A stretch of 64,000 nt of DNA from JACKCR01 sp041390305 (GCA_041390305.1 JAWKQE010000006.1:62001-126000), one strand, 5' to 3'. Counted from the stretch's first letter, positions 43,806-52,424 are shown. Program-made: numbers and translations. The notes: a model not told the origin generated them from the letters alone.

Positions 43806-45331
43806 CCTCACCTCTTCGTAGCGGAGAAGGTGGCGGTTCGCAGCGTTCGCGTTGGGCCCGTGGCGCCTACGGGACGCCGACCCTCTATCGGATCAATTTC
43901 GCGGTGTTGGCCGTCCTCCTTCTCATCAACGGTGCCTACTCGTATCAGGCGAACCGCGAACTCATCCGAAACGAGTCGCGGGTCCAGAACACACAGAGCG
44001 TTCTCGCCGCGATCAAGGACACGTTCTCCTCGCTGCAGGACGCGGAGACGGGACAACGGGGGTACGTGATCACAGGGGGGGATCCGGAGTATCTGGAGCC
44101 GTACGACTCCGCGGTCCAAGAGATTCGATCCCGGCGGGACGAACTGCGGACGCTGGATTCCGAACTCGACGACCAGCGGGTGAGCATCGAGGAGTTCGGC
44201 GATCTCATCGATCAGAAGATGGAGGAACTGAAGGAAGTCGTCGGGTTGGTCGACCAGAATCGGGACGAGGCGGCTCTGCGCCTCATCGAGACCGACCGCG
44301 GCAACCGACTCATGGCCCGGATCCGCGACCTCGTCGTGGTCATGGAGGCCCGCGAGTACGCTCTCATGGCGGAGCAGCGGGCGCAGTCACGCCGAAGCCG
44401 GGAGCAGGTCCTTCGGTCGATCCACATCGCGACCCTCGCCGGTCTTCTCTTCCTGACCGCCGCCTTCTACCTGGTTCAGCGCGCGATCCGGACGGAACGA
44501 GAGAGCGTCGAGAAGCTGGTTCTCACGAACGAGGAACTCGAGGCGATGATCGACGATCGCACGATCGCTCTCGAGCGCTACTCGAAGGAACTCCAACGCA
44601 GCAACCGTGAGCTCCAGGACTTCGCGTTCGTCGCGTCACACGATCTGCAGGAGCCGCTCCGGAAGATCCGCGCCTTTGGCGATCGGCTGAAGATCAAGTA
44701 CGCGGACCAGCTGGGCGACGGGGCGGACTACGTCAACCGGATGCAGGCGGCCGCGGAGCGGATGTCCCGGCTCATCAACGATCTGCTCGCGTTCTCTCGC
44801 GTCACGACGAGAGCACAGCCGTTCGAGGACACTTCGCTCCAGGAGGCGTTCGACGAAGTGCTGGAGGACCTCGGGGAGCGGATCGCGGAGACGGGGGCGA
44901 AGGTCCGAGCGACCCCTCTGCCCAGGATCGAAGCCGACCCGACTCAAATGCGGCAGCTCCTCCAGAACCTGATCGGGAACGCGCTCAAGTTCACCGCGCC
45001 CGGCACATCGCCGGAAGTGGAGATCACGAGTACGATGTCCGCGCGGGAGGATGACCCGTCGGACCGCATCTGGTACACGATTGCAGTGAGAGACAACGGC
45101 ATCGGCTTCGATGAACAGTTCGCCGAGAAGATCTTCATCCCGTTCCAGCGTCTCCACAACCGAGAGAGCTACTCCGGGACTGGAATCGGGCTTGCCGTGT
45201 GCCGGCGGGTCGTGGAGCGCCACGGGGGACACATCGAAGTCTCCAGTCAGCCTGGAGTAGGCACGACCTTCCTCGTCCACGTGCCCAGTACACAACATCC
45301 GATTCCCTTGGAGGTGAACGGACAGTCATGA
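43802..45331 (+). CDS. CHASE3 sensor histidine kinase
   Basis: Inner-membrane sensor. TM1 ~29-46 (INFAVLAVLLLINGAYSYQ), periplasmic CHASE3-like helical domain ~50-195 (QDAETGQRGYVITGGDPEYL is the family signature), TM2 ~205-225 (IHIATLAGLLFLTAAFYLVQ). A coiled linker leads to the DHp domain with phospho-acceptor His280 (FAFVASHDLQEPL) and the ATPase domain with N-box NLIGNALKF, G1 DNGIGFDE and G2 GTGIGLAVC. The GTG overlaps the upstream TGA. The DHp of the FVASHDLQEPL type often pairs with Rcp1-like receivers, as found next. Confidence 0.93.
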   Translation: MTSPLRSGEGGGSQRSRWARGAYGTPTLYRINFAVLAVLLLINGAYSYQANRELIRNESRVQNTQSVLAAIKDTFSSLQDAETGQRGYVITGGDPEYLEPYDSAVQEIRSRRDELRTLDSELDDQRVSIEEFGDLIDQKMEELKEVVGLVDQNRDEAALRLIETDRGNRLMARIRDLVVVMEAREYALMAEQRAQSRRSREQVLRSIHIATLAGLLFLTAAFYLVQRAIRTERESVEKLVLTNEELEAMIDDRTIALERYSKELQRSNRELQDFAFVASHDLQEPLRKIRAFGDRLKIKYADQLGDGADYVNRMQAAAERMSRLINDLLAFSRVTTRAQPFEDTSLQEAFDEVLEDLGERIAETGAKVRATPLPRIEADPTQMRQLLQNLIGNALKFTAPGTSPEVEITSTMSAREDDPSDRIWYTIAVRDNGIGFDEQFAEKIFIPFQRLHNRESYSGTGIGLAVCRRVVERHGGHIEVSSQPGVGTTFLVHVPSTQHPIPLEVNGQS

Positions 45332-45768
45332 AGAGCAAACGACCTATCGTGATCCTGATGGCCGAAGACGACGCCGACGACCGGCTCCTCACGAGTGACG
45401 CCCTGGAGGAGAGTCGTGTCGTCAACGACCTCAAGTTCGTGGTCGATGGCGTGGATCTGCTCGAGTACCTGCGCCGGCAGGGCCAATACTCGGATCCGGA
45501 TGCATCTCCCCGGCCCGATCTCATCCTCCTCGACCTCAACATGCCGCGGATGGACGGACGTGAAGCGCTCGCCGCGATCAAGGCCGATCCCGACCTCCGA
45601 CGGATCCCCGTCGTCATCCTGACCACGTCCGAGACGGAGGAGGACATGGTCAAGGGGTACGACCTCGGTGCAGCCTCGTACTGCACGAAGCCGGTCACCT
45701 TCGAGCGGCTCGTCGATCTGATGAAGGCGATCGGGAAGTACTGGGTCGAGTTCGTCGAATTCCCGTAG
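45328..45768 (+). CDS. Rcp1-like single-domain response regulator
   Basis: A stand-alone receiver of 146 residues, like cyanobacterial Rcp1 and others paired with DLQEPL-type kinases. Acidic pocket in AEDDADDR, phospho-acceptor Asp69 (LILLDLNMPRMDG), Thr in ILTTSE and Lys in YCTKPV. It has no output domain, so it signals by protein contact. The ATG overlaps the kinase TGA. GGAGG lies 13 nt upstream. Confidence 0.92.
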   Translation: MKSKRPIVILMAEDDADDRLLTSDALEESRVVNDLKFVVDGVDLLEYLRRQGQYSDPDASPRPDLILLDLNMPRMDGREALAAIKADPDLRRIPVVILTTSETEEDMVKGYDLGAASYCTKPVTFERLVDLMKAIGKYWVEFVEFP

Positions 45769-45778
45769 CGGAGGGCCT

Positions 45779-47812
45779 GTGTTTCTTTCGAGCAGTCTTC
45801 CGCACCTCCGCCTCCTCCTGGTGGAGGACGACGAGGACGATTACATCATCACCCGGGATCTCCTCGACGAGATCGCTCCCGGACAGTACGCGCTCGATTG
45901 GGTGCAGTCCGCTGCCGAAGCGCGGAAGGCGCTGGCCCAGGACGCCCACCACGTTTGCCTCCTGGACTACCGACTCGGGGCCGAAGACGGTCTGGTCCTT
46001 CTCGAAGAGGCCGGTTCCCTCGGTTTCAGCGCGCCGATCATCATGCTCACCGGACAGGACGACCGTGAGATCGATCACCGCGCGCTCCGGGCCGGGGCGG
46101 CCGACTACCTGGTCAAGTCCCAACTCACGAGTTCGACTCTGGCCCGCGCCGTTCGCTACGCCGTGGCCCGGCACGAGACGGAGCGGGAGCGGGCGGAGCG
46201 TCATCGCGCCGAGGCCGAGAACCGATCGAAGAGCGAATTCCTCGCTCACCTGAGCCACGAGCTGCGGACACCGCTGACGGCGATCCTGGGCTACACCGAT
46301 TTGATGTTGAGTAGTGACCCGAGTTCGGAGGCGCGGGCACGGCTCGAGATCGTGAAGCGCAACGGGAGTCACCTACTCGGACTCCTCAACGATGTCCTCG
46401 ACCTCTCGAAGATCGAAGCGGGTCGTCTCGAGATCGAGTCCCAGGACGTGGACCTGCAGCAACTCATGGCGGACGTTCACTCCCTGCTCGTCGCCTCCGC
46501 GGTCGACAAGAATCTACGGCTGGAGATTCGGCAGGAGGGCAACCTACCGACGGACATACGCACGGATCCACTTCGTTTCCGGCAGATCCTCATCAACCTG
46601 GTCTCGAACGCGATCAAGTTCACCGATGTCGGAGGGGTCGAGGTCGAACTCTCGTTGACGAACGCCGGTGGAGCGCAGGAAGGGAGACTGCTCCGCGCTT
46701 CCGTTCGCGACACGGGGGTTGGGATCTCTCCTCGTGACCTCAAGAAGCTGTTCGCTCCGTTCACACAGCTCAGAGCCGGCGACGCCCCGATGCGAGGGGG
46801 GACTGGTCTGGGCCTCGCGATCAGCAAGCGGTTGGCCCAACGCCTGGGCGGCGACATCTCCGTGGTGAGCGATCCGGGGCAGGGGAGCACGTTCACGGTG
46901 ACGATCGATCCGGGAGATCTCACCGGTGTTCCTTTCGGCGTGCTGGCGCCCCAATCAGTGGTCGATCCCGGCCACGCGACGCGACGGCCCACGGTCACGG
47001 GACGAGTGCTGGTGGCGGATGACCTGCCGGACATCAGGGAACTCGTCGGATACATGGTGCGCCGCGCGGGGGCCGACGTGGACTTCGCGTCCGACGGGGC
47101 GGATGCGATCGAGAAGATCCAGGCCGCGGCCTCGGATCGTCCGTACGATCTCGTGCTGATGGACGTGCAGATGCCGAAGCTGAGTGGACTCGAAGCGACG
47201 GCGTGCCTCCGTGAACTCGGCTTCCGGATGCCGATCCTCGCTCTGACCGCAGCCACCATGAGTGGCGAGAGAGAGCGGTGTCTGGAGGCGGGATACGACG
47301 AGCATCTCAGCAAGCCGATCGATGAGCGACTTCTCCTCCGCTTGATCCGTCGTCATCTGAAGAGACGAGTCGAAGAAGGGCCCGCGGGGAAACTGGACGC
47401 AGACGGGAGTTCGGGCCGATCCACGGCCCCGGACTCCGGCGCCAGGCCTCTCCTCGTCCTGCTGGTGGAGGACGACCCCGACGCGAGAAACGCGACTGCG
47501 GAGATCCTTCGGCTCTTTGGGTGCGAGGTTCTGACGGCGGGAAGTGGAGCTGAGGCCCGCTCCTCGGCCTCTCAGGCGGCCCGGCGTCCCGACCTGGCGC
47601 TCCTGGACCTCACGCTGCCGGACACCGACGGCTACGAACTCGTCCAATCACTGCGCCGGGACGGTCTGACCGGAACGAAGTTCATCTCTCTGAGTGGTCG
47701 TGAGGAAGACACGCGACGTGCTGCGGCGGCCGGGCTGGAACGGCATCTCGAGAAGCCGATCGGACTCGCCGCGCTGAAGGAGTTGGTCGAAGGCCTACGG
47801 AAGGACGGATAG
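45779..47812 (+). CDS. Hybrid histidine kinase: REC – HisKA – HATPase – REC – REC
   Basis: Cytoplasmic hybrid kinase of 677 residues with no membrane segment. Order: N-terminal receiver ~10-125 (LRLLLVEDDEDDYIITRDLL; CLLDYRLGAEDG), HisKA with His160 (EFLAHLSHELRTPLTAILGY), HATPase ~270-385 (NLVSNAIKF; DTGVGI; GTGLGLAI), then receiver 2 (VLVADDLPDIREL; LMDVQMPKLSG) and receiver 3 (VLLVEDDPDARNATA; LLDLTLPDTDG). It would take phosphate through its first receiver and relay it inside. GGAGGG lies close to the GTG. It follows the Rcp1-like gene by 10 nt. Confidence 0.93.
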   Translation: MFLSSSLPHLRLLLVEDDEDDYIITRDLLDEIAPGQYALDWVQSAAEARKALAQDAHHVCLLDYRLGAEDGLVLLEEAGSLGFSAPIIMLTGQDDREIDHRALRAGAADYLVKSQLTSSTLARAVRYAVARHETERERAERHRAEAENRSKSEFLAHLSHELRTPLTAILGYTDLMLSSDPSSEARARLEIVKRNGSHLLGLLNDVLDLSKIEAGRLEIESQDVDLQQLMADVHSLLVASAVDKNLRLEIRQEGNLPTDIRTDPLRFRQILINLVSNAIKFTDVGGVEVELSLTNAGGAQEGRLLRASVRDTGVGISPRDLKKLFAPFTQLRAGDAPMRGGTGLGLAISKRLAQRLGGDISVVSDPGQGSTFTVTIDPGDLTGVPFGVLAPQSVVDPGHATRRPTVTGRVLVADDLPDIRELVGYMVRRAGADVDFASDGADAIEKIQAAASDRPYDLVLMDVQMPKLSGLEATACLRELGFRMPILALTAATMSGERERCLEAGYDEHLSKPIDERLLLRLIRRHLKRRVEEGPAGKLDADGSSGRSTAPDSGARPLLVLLVEDDPDARNATAEILRLFGCEVLTAGSGAEARSSASQAARRPDLALLDLTLPDTDGYELVQSLRRDGLTGTKFISLSGREEDTRRAAAAGLERHLEKPIGLAALKELVEGLRKDG

Positions 47813-47842
47813 CGCACCGGCCGGGTCAGCGAGTGCCAATGA

Positions 47843-47876
47843 AGAGGGCCACGGGGAGCGATTTCCGTGGCCCTCT
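47843..47876. terminator. 12-bp-stem terminator between convergent operons
   Basis: AGAGGGCCACGG (47843-47854) pairs perfectly with CCGTGGCCCTCT (47865-47876) around a 10-base loop. It lies between the ends of the kinase operon (+) and the lipoprotein gene (-), so it may serve both. Confidence 0.7.
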
Positions 47877-47968
47877 CACCTCATCTCGTACTCGGAAGCT
47901 GACCGGTCTACCGAGCCACGAGAACGAGGGTTGTGAAAGATGACTGCCGATTGCTGCGGAGCAACTCA

Positions 47969-48337
47969 CTAGCTGCGGATGTCGTTCCACGCCCGGTCCA
48001 CACTCCGCTCGAGATCGTCGAGGTTCTCGGCCATCTCGTCCTGGACTTCGATCCACCCGTTCTGGGTGTAGTCCGCGGCATCGTGGAGTTCATCGCCGAT
48101 GGAGGCGAGGCGGAGTTCGAGTTCGTCGAGTGTACGCTGCATCTCTTCGCTCACGTCGTCACCTCTCGCCTCTATGTCTTCCTTCAGATCGTCGAAGCGC
48201 ACCTCGAGCTGGTCGTACTTCTGGTTGGCGTTGTCGAGGGTGAACTCCACCTTCGTTTCGTCCTCGGCGTCTCCACATCCGGCGAGAATCGCGCCGGAAG
48301 CGAGGATGGCGGCTGCAGTGAGCTTCGTGTAGTTCAT
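47969..48337 (-). CDS. Small coiled-coil lipoprotein
   Basis: A 122-residue lipoprotein: signal MNYTKLTAAAILASGAIL, lipobox LAGC, then an almost continuous acidic coiled coil (DNANQKYDQLEVRFDDLKED; QRTLDELELRLASIGDELHD). No domain is recognised. AGGAGG lies 8 nt before the ATG. It is in one run with the barrel gene and DUF1328 gene upstream on the same strand. A role in envelope stress is inference. Confidence 0.8.
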   Translation of the reverse strand: MNYTKLTAAAILASGAILAGCGDAEDETKVEFTLDNANQKYDQLEVRFDDLKEDIEARGDDVSEEMQRTLDELELRLASIGDELHDAADYTQNGWIEVQDEMAENLDDLERSVDRAWNDIRS

Positions 48338-48422
48338 CGGGGGACCTCCTGTTGGGGAATCGTGACCGGACTCGAGCCGCCGGCTGCAGGAGGCTCCCGG
48401 TTCCATCCATGATCTCGGGTGA

Positions 48423-49073
48423 CTAGAACTCGAGGCTGAGACCGGCGATGATGTTGCTCCTGTCGTAGTCGAGCTCGCCGATCTCCTGCTGGACGTCTTC
48501 GCCCAGCTTCTTGTCCGGGTCCAGGAACGTGTAGCGACCTTCTCCGTAGACCGAGATGCGATCCGCTACGCGCCACTTGCCTCCCAGTCCGAGATGCCAT
48601 CCGAAGGTGCTCACGGTCTCGTCGTCGAAACCGAGCGCCTCGAACTGGGCCGGGAAGTCGTAGATCACGTTGTACCAACCGCCACCTGCCGTCAGGAAGG
48701 GCGAGAACCCCGAGACGACGGGGAGGTAGAGGCGTGCGCTCAGCGTGACCGGGATCGTCCTCACCTCGACCGCGGGGTCGGCGATCGATGCGAGCGGATA
48801 GTCCTCCGACCCGTTGTAGTCGACCGCGGCCTGGAGTCCGAGAGCGGGGGCGAGGCGGGCCTCGATGTGTCCTCCCACGAGGATGTCCCCCTCTTCCGCC
48901 TGGGCCGACTTCGTATAGCCGACGTGGATTCCGTAGTCACCTGCTCCGGTTGGACCGGCGGCGTGTGCCGCCGAGACGCCGACCATTGCCATCCCAATGC
49001 CGGCCGCCGCGAGCCGGGCTCTCCCGAACGATCGCTGCCCCTTCCTCATCGACTGCGTCTTCTCGGTGTTCAT
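48423..49073 (-). CDS. Outer-membrane beta-barrel protein
   Basis: Barrel of the outer-membrane protein/OmpW type. The signal peptide ends at SAAHAAG (~residue 39). Strands include GGHIEARLAPALGLQAAVDY, FSPFLTAGGGWYNVIYDF and HLGLGGKWRVADRISVYGEG; the C-terminus ends LSLEF with a terminal Phe. The ligand is unknown. It lies between the lipoprotein gene and the DUF1328 gene in the same orientation. Confidence 0.85.
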   Translation of the reverse strand: MNTEKTQSMRKGQRSFGRARLAAAGIGMAMVGVSAAHAAGPTGAGDYGIHVGYTKSAQAEEGDILVGGHIEARLAPALGLQAAVDYNGSEDYPLASIADPAVEVRTIPVTLSARLYLPVVSGFSPFLTAGGGWYNVIYDFPAQFEALGFDDETVSTFGWHLGLGGKWRVADRISVYGEGRYTFLDPDKKLGEDVQQEIGELDYDRSNIIAGLSLEF

Positions 49074-49109
49074 CGTCAGTCTCCTTTCTGGATGTGGTTC
49101 AACAGGCCG

Positions 49110-49280
49110 TTACAGCTTGGGACTGCGGACGAGCCCAGAGACCAGGGAGACGAGGAACACGATCAGGAACACGAAGAAGATGAGCTTGGCGATTCCGGCG
49201 GCGCCGGCGGCCAGTCCACCGAAGCCGAAGAGAGCCGCGACCAACGCGAAGACGAGAAATGCCAGTGCCCAACTCAACAT
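49110..49280 (-). CDS. DUF1328 (YtjA-like) small membrane protein, paralogue 2
   Basis: A 56-residue two-helix membrane protein starting MLSWALAFLVFALVAALFGF and having a GGLAAGAAGIAK turn and IFFVFLIVFLVSLVSGLV. It is clearly a copy of the protein at 41297-41464. AGGAGG lies 6 nt before the ATG. It may be the first gene of a minus-strand operon with the barrel and lipoprotein genes. Function unknown. Confidence 0.9.
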   Translation of the reverse strand: MLSWALAFLVFALVAALFGFGGLAAGAAGIAKLIFFVFLIVFLVSLVSGLVRSPKL

Positions 49281-49448
49281 GATCAACCTCCTGTCGTTCT
49301 GTCCGTAGTTCGACGACCGGTCGTCGGCCGTCAGTTCGTTCTCCAAGACGTCGAGTTCAGTGCTTGCTGCGTGACCCGGACTCTTCGATTCGCGTGTCCG
49401 GGTGGCCGAAGGCCACGGTCCCGCAGATCAGTTGGTGTCGCTATCGGT

Positions 49449-49667
49449 CTACGCCGTCTGACGGCGTCCGGTGAAGAGAAGGACCGATCCCGCGATCAGG
49501 GCGATCGCGCTGGCGATCGGCGGGATCGGCACGGAGTCCTCCTGAGTGACCGTCACTTCCGCGACTCCGAGGTCGACCGAATCGCGGTCCTTCACGTAGG
49601 TGATCCCTCCCCAAACGACTCCGATGACTCCCACCGCGATCAACGCAACTCCGAGCATCCGCTTCAT
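49449..49667 (-). CDS. DUF3185-like two-helix membrane protein
   Basis: A 72-residue protein with two membrane helices: MKRMLGVALIAVGVIGVVWG and SAIALIAGSVLLFTGRRQTA, joined by a beta-like loop (DLGVAEVTVTQEDSVPIPP). This is the DUF3185 pattern. A sigma-54 promoter match on the minus strand (49766-49781) lies ~100 bp upstream. Function unknown; such genes often occur in stress or envelope clusters. Confidence 0.75.
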   Translation of the reverse strand: MKRMLGVALIAVGVIGVVWGGITYVKDRDSVDLGVAEVTVTQEDSVPIPPIASAIALIAGSVLLFTGRRQTA

Positions 49668-49765
49668 GGCCTGGTCCCCCTTCTGTGGTGCGCTTGTTCT
49701 CGTTCGATCCGGGAGGTCGGCGTCCACCGCACGATCCGCCCGGCTGTCTTTCGAGGGATCGAGAG

Positions 49766-49781
49766 AGCAACGCCCGGGCCA
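49766..49781 (-). promoter_or_regulatory. Candidate sigma-54 promoter (minus strand)
   Basis: On the minus strand the sequence reads TGGCCC-GGGCG-TTGCT, matching TGGCNC-N5-TTGCW with GG and GC 10 bases apart. It lies ~100 bp upstream of the DUF3185-like gene. Confidence 0.5.
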
Positions 49782-49866
49782 AACCGACTCACCATCCCGG
49801 CGGATTCGGGTGATGCCGCGTCTTTCGCGACTCGAAGACGTTGTTGCAGGGGACGATGGGGGCGGC

Positions 49867-49894
49867 GAAAAAACACCGCCACGCCGCGGCGGTG
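49867..49894 (-). terminator. Terminator-like hairpin with T run on the minus strand
   Basis: CACCGCC (49874-49880) pairs with GGCGGTG (49888-49894) around a 7-base loop. Read on the minus strand it is followed by six Ts (49868-49873). No minus-strand gene ends here, so the transcript it stops is unknown. Confidence 0.55.
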
Positions 49895-50102
49895 GTGTCG
49901 GCGTGTCCGTACCGGGCCCATCGGAAGGAGCGTCAGGCAATGGGATGGGGAACGAGTTACATGTCGGGAGAGCAGTTCCTACAAAGGGCTTGGCCGCCGG
50001 GCCGGTTCCTCGCCACCGCGTCTCGGGGCCGGAAGGGGCGGCGCCTCTGCACATCACGTTCGATCAACGAGATGGCACCGAGCTGCGACCATGCACCTCC
50101 GA

Positions 50103-50118
50103 TGGCACGGATCCTGCC
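50103..50118 (+). promoter_or_regulatory. Candidate sigma-54 promoter
   Basis: TGGCAC-GGATC-CTGCC has a perfect -24 element and GG/GC 10 bases apart; the -12 part is CTGC instead of TTGC. It lies ~110 bp before the barrel-like gene at 50230. Confidence 0.45.
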
Positions 50119-50229
50119 CTACTCCACCTGAAGTGGGAGCCGCGGAGGTTCGGGACGGGACGTCCCCACGGAACGGCGAAGGACTCCCAACCGGATGCGA
50201 GAGTGGGCAACCAATCAGAGGAGGGTGTC

Positions 50230-50709
50230 ATGAAGAAGGCGATCTGTTCGATGGTGGCGGTGGGAGTAGCTCTGGTCCTCTCCGGTGCGGCAGCGGGGAA
50301 CGCGCAGGCCGAGGGGAATCTCGGGCTCGGAGTGGTGGCGGGTGAGCCGACAGGGTTCTCGATGAAGCTCTGGACGACGAACCGGACGGCGTTCGACGGT
50401 GCGATCGCCTGGTCCTTCGACGAAGCCATGCACATCCACGGCGACTACCTCTGGCACTTCTACGATCGTGTCTCCGTCGACGAAGGGTACCTTCCTCTCT
50501 ACGTGGGCGTCGGCGCACGTGCGCAACTCCACGACAGGCGGGACGACGAGATCGGTCTGCGGGTCCCGGTCGGGATGTCCTATCTGTTCGAGGACGCTCC
50601 GATCGACATCTTCGCCGAAGTCGCTCCGGTCATGAATTTCGCGCCGGACACGGACCTCGAGGCGGAAGGCGGCATCGGAATGCGGTACTTCTTCGGCAGC
50701 ACGCGCTAG
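50230..50709 (+). CDS. Small outer-membrane/periplasmic beta protein
   Basis: A 159-residue exported protein: signal peptide residues 1-27 (SGAAAGNAQAEG), then beta strands with glycine turns (LGLGVVAGEPTGFSMKLWTT; GDYLWHFYDRVSVDEGYLPL; PVGMSYLFEDAPIDIFAEVA) ending RYFFGSTR. It resembles DUF3996-type barrel-like proteins. GGAGG precedes the ATG. A sigma-54-type promoter match lies upstream. Confidence 0.7.
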   Translation: MKKAICSMVAVGVALVLSGAAAGNAQAEGNLGLGVVAGEPTGFSMKLWTTNRTAFDGAIAWSFDEAMHIHGDYLWHFYDRVSVDEGYLPLYVGVGARAQLHDRRDDEIGLRVPVGMSYLFEDAPIDIFAEVAPVMNFAPDTDLEAEGGIGMRYFFGSTR

Positions 50710-50818
50710 AGCCGAGGAAATCGCACAACCTCCGCGTCAGACGGAGTAGGATTCTCCCTCGTCGTTGGGCTCGACTGCGGAACGCGGGGGCGGAGCACGC
50801 CCGAGGGAGAATCCCCGG

Positions 50819-51619
50819 TTGACCGGTAGTCACGTGGTATCGAACGGGTGGGCGCATGCCCGGATCGCCCTCCAGCGACAGCTCGTCTACCGTTTCTCGA
50901 ACTGGTCCGGGCTCTTCACGAACTGCTTCTTCCTCTACTTCCGGGCCTATGCGCTCCGTGCCTGCTACGAACACCGGGACTCGATCGGCGGTCTCGACGT
51001 CGCCCAGATCGTGACGTACGTGACGGTGAGCCAGGCGTTCCTCATGGTGATTCCCGCGTGGGGCAAGGTGGGGGTGGCCGACTCGGTTCGCAGTGGACAG
51101 ATCGCCATCGACCTCGCCCGTCCCACCGATTTCGTGACCTGCTACCTCGGTTCCAGGTTCGGGGTCAGTACGTACTACTCGGTGGCGCGCGCGCTCCCGC
51201 TCCTGGTCGTCGGTGGGCTCGCCGGCTTCCTCACTCTGCCGCCAATTGGAGTGCTTCCGATCTTCCTGCTCTCCGTCGTGCTGGCGGCGTGGATCGCTCA
51301 CCTCATCCTCCTCCTCATCGAGCTCAGCAGCTTCTGGCTGGGTTCGGAGCAGGGTGTGCGTTGGTTGGTCCTCGGCTTCTCCAGCCTCTTCTCCGGGCTC
51401 ATCCTGCCGATCGACTTCTTCCCGGCCTGGGCCCAGATGCTCTCGCGCTTTCTTCCGTTCGAGCAGACGCTCTATGCGCCGACGAGCGTTTGGATCGGTG
51501 CCGAGGCGGGCGTCCTCTCCGTGGTCGGTGTCCAGTTCCTCTGGGCCGTGCTGCTCACCGCGCTCGCCCGGACGGTCTTCCAGGCCGGACGGAGGGAGGT
51601 GCTCGTCCATGGGGGCTGA
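50819..51619 (+). CDS. ABC-2-type exporter permease (COG4587/3694 type), subunit 1
   Basis: Integral membrane subunit with about six helices (GLFTNCFFLYFRAYALRACY; VLPIFLLSVVLAAWIAHLIL; WLVLGFSSLFSGLILPIDFF). With the next two genes it matches the uncharacterised ABC system whose known member is the viologen exporter. TTG 50819 has GAGGGAG 10 nt upstream; the frame opens at 50765. The stop lies 11 nt inside the next gene, so they are coupled. Confidence 0.82.
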   Translation: MTGSHVVSNGWAHARIALQRQLVYRFSNWSGLFTNCFFLYFRAYALRACYEHRDSIGGLDVAQIVTYVTVSQAFLMVIPAWGKVGVADSVRSGQIAIDLARPTDFVTCYLGSRFGVSTYYSVARALPLLVVGGLAGFLTLPPIGVLPIFLLSVVLAAWIAHLILLLIELSSFWLGSEQGVRWLVLGFSSLFSGLILPIDFFPAWAQMLSRFLPFEQTLYAPTSVWIGAEAGVLSVVGVQFLWAVLLTALARTVFQAGRREVLVHGG

Positions 51620-52424
51620 TCTCCGCGTCTGGATGCGCATGTACGGCAGCATGGTCGCGGCATCGGTCCGCGAACAGATGAGCTATCGGGGCTCGTTTGC
51701 CTTCGAACTGCTCGGGCGGCTCACAGTGACGGGCCTAGAACTCGTCGGGCTCCTCTTCCTCTTCGAGCACGTCGATGCGATCGCGGGATGGACGAAGTGG
51801 GAGGTGATCTACCTCTACGGGATGGCGAGCATCTGCCTCGGGTTGGGGGAGGCTCTCACGACCGGATTCGACGCGATGCCGGAACTCATTCGGAGCGGGA
51901 GCTTCGACTACGTTCTCGTCCGGCCGCTTCCGGCGCTCCTCTTCGTCCTGGGACGGGAAGTGAAGCTGAGGATCCTGGGGCGTTCCCTCCAGGGTGCCCT
52001 CGCGGTCGGGCTCTGCCTGTCTCACCTCATGCTCCTCTGGGACGTTGGTTCCGTTCTGCTCCTGGTCTCGAGCGTGATCTGTGGCGTTGCGGTCTATGCG
52101 GGGCTGTTCCTCGCCAGTGCCGCTCAGTGTTTCTGGACCGTCGAGAGCACGGAGATGTTCAATGCATTCACATACGGTGGCGCGCAGATGACGGAGTACC
52201 CCGTCAGCCTCTATCCGGATTGGCTCCGCTCGATCTTCCTCTACGTAGTTCCGGTCGGATTCGTGAGCTACGTGCCGGCCGTATCTCTCCTCGGCAAGTC
52301 CGACCCCCTGGGTCTCACGCCGTGGGGCGTCTGGGTCACGCCGGTCGTTGCGGGTGCGTTCCTCGCCGTCTGCCTCTTCTTCTGGCGGCTGGGAGTCCGG
52401 CGTTACGAAGGAGCCGGCGGATGA
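51609..52424 (+). CDS. ABC-2-type exporter permease, subunit 2
   Basis: Second membrane subunit (271 residues, about six helices). Family-type segments include FELLGRLTVTGLELVGLLFL, SGSFDYVLVRPLPALLFVLG and MTEYPVSLYPDWLRSIFLYV. It starts inside the upstream permease gene and its TGA overlaps the ATPase ATG. Substrate unknown; related systems export small toxic compounds. Confidence 0.85.
   Translation: MGADLRVWMRMYGSMVAASVREQMSYRGSFAFELLGRLTVTGLELVGLLFLFEHVDAIAGWTKWEVIYLYGMASICLGLGEALTTGFDAMPELIRSGSFDYVLVRPLPALLFVLGREVKLRILGRSLQGALAVGLCLSHLMLLWDVGSVLLLVSSVICGVAVYAGLFLASAAQCFWTVESTEMFNAFTYGGAQMTEYPVSLYPDWLRSIFLYVVPVGFVSYVPAVSLLGKSDPLGLTPWGVWVTPVVAGAFLAVCLFFWRLGVRRYEGAGG

Larger units (their letters stand above)
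49668..50229. other. 562-bp divergent region with two sigma-54-like elements
   Basis: This spacer lies between the DUF3185-like gene (-) and a barrel-like gene (+). It has two sigma-54 promoter matches (one per direction), a minus-strand terminator-like hairpin at 49874-49894 and an imperfect inverted repeat at 49819-49840. I see no coding frame with recognisable content. Confidence 0.5.

Noticed and set aside
49841..50131. Possible small + strand gene in the 49.7–50.2 kb spacer
   Set aside because: No ribosome site, no domain, Arg/Ala-rich composition of a chance frame, and it overlaps the hairpin and promoter elements.
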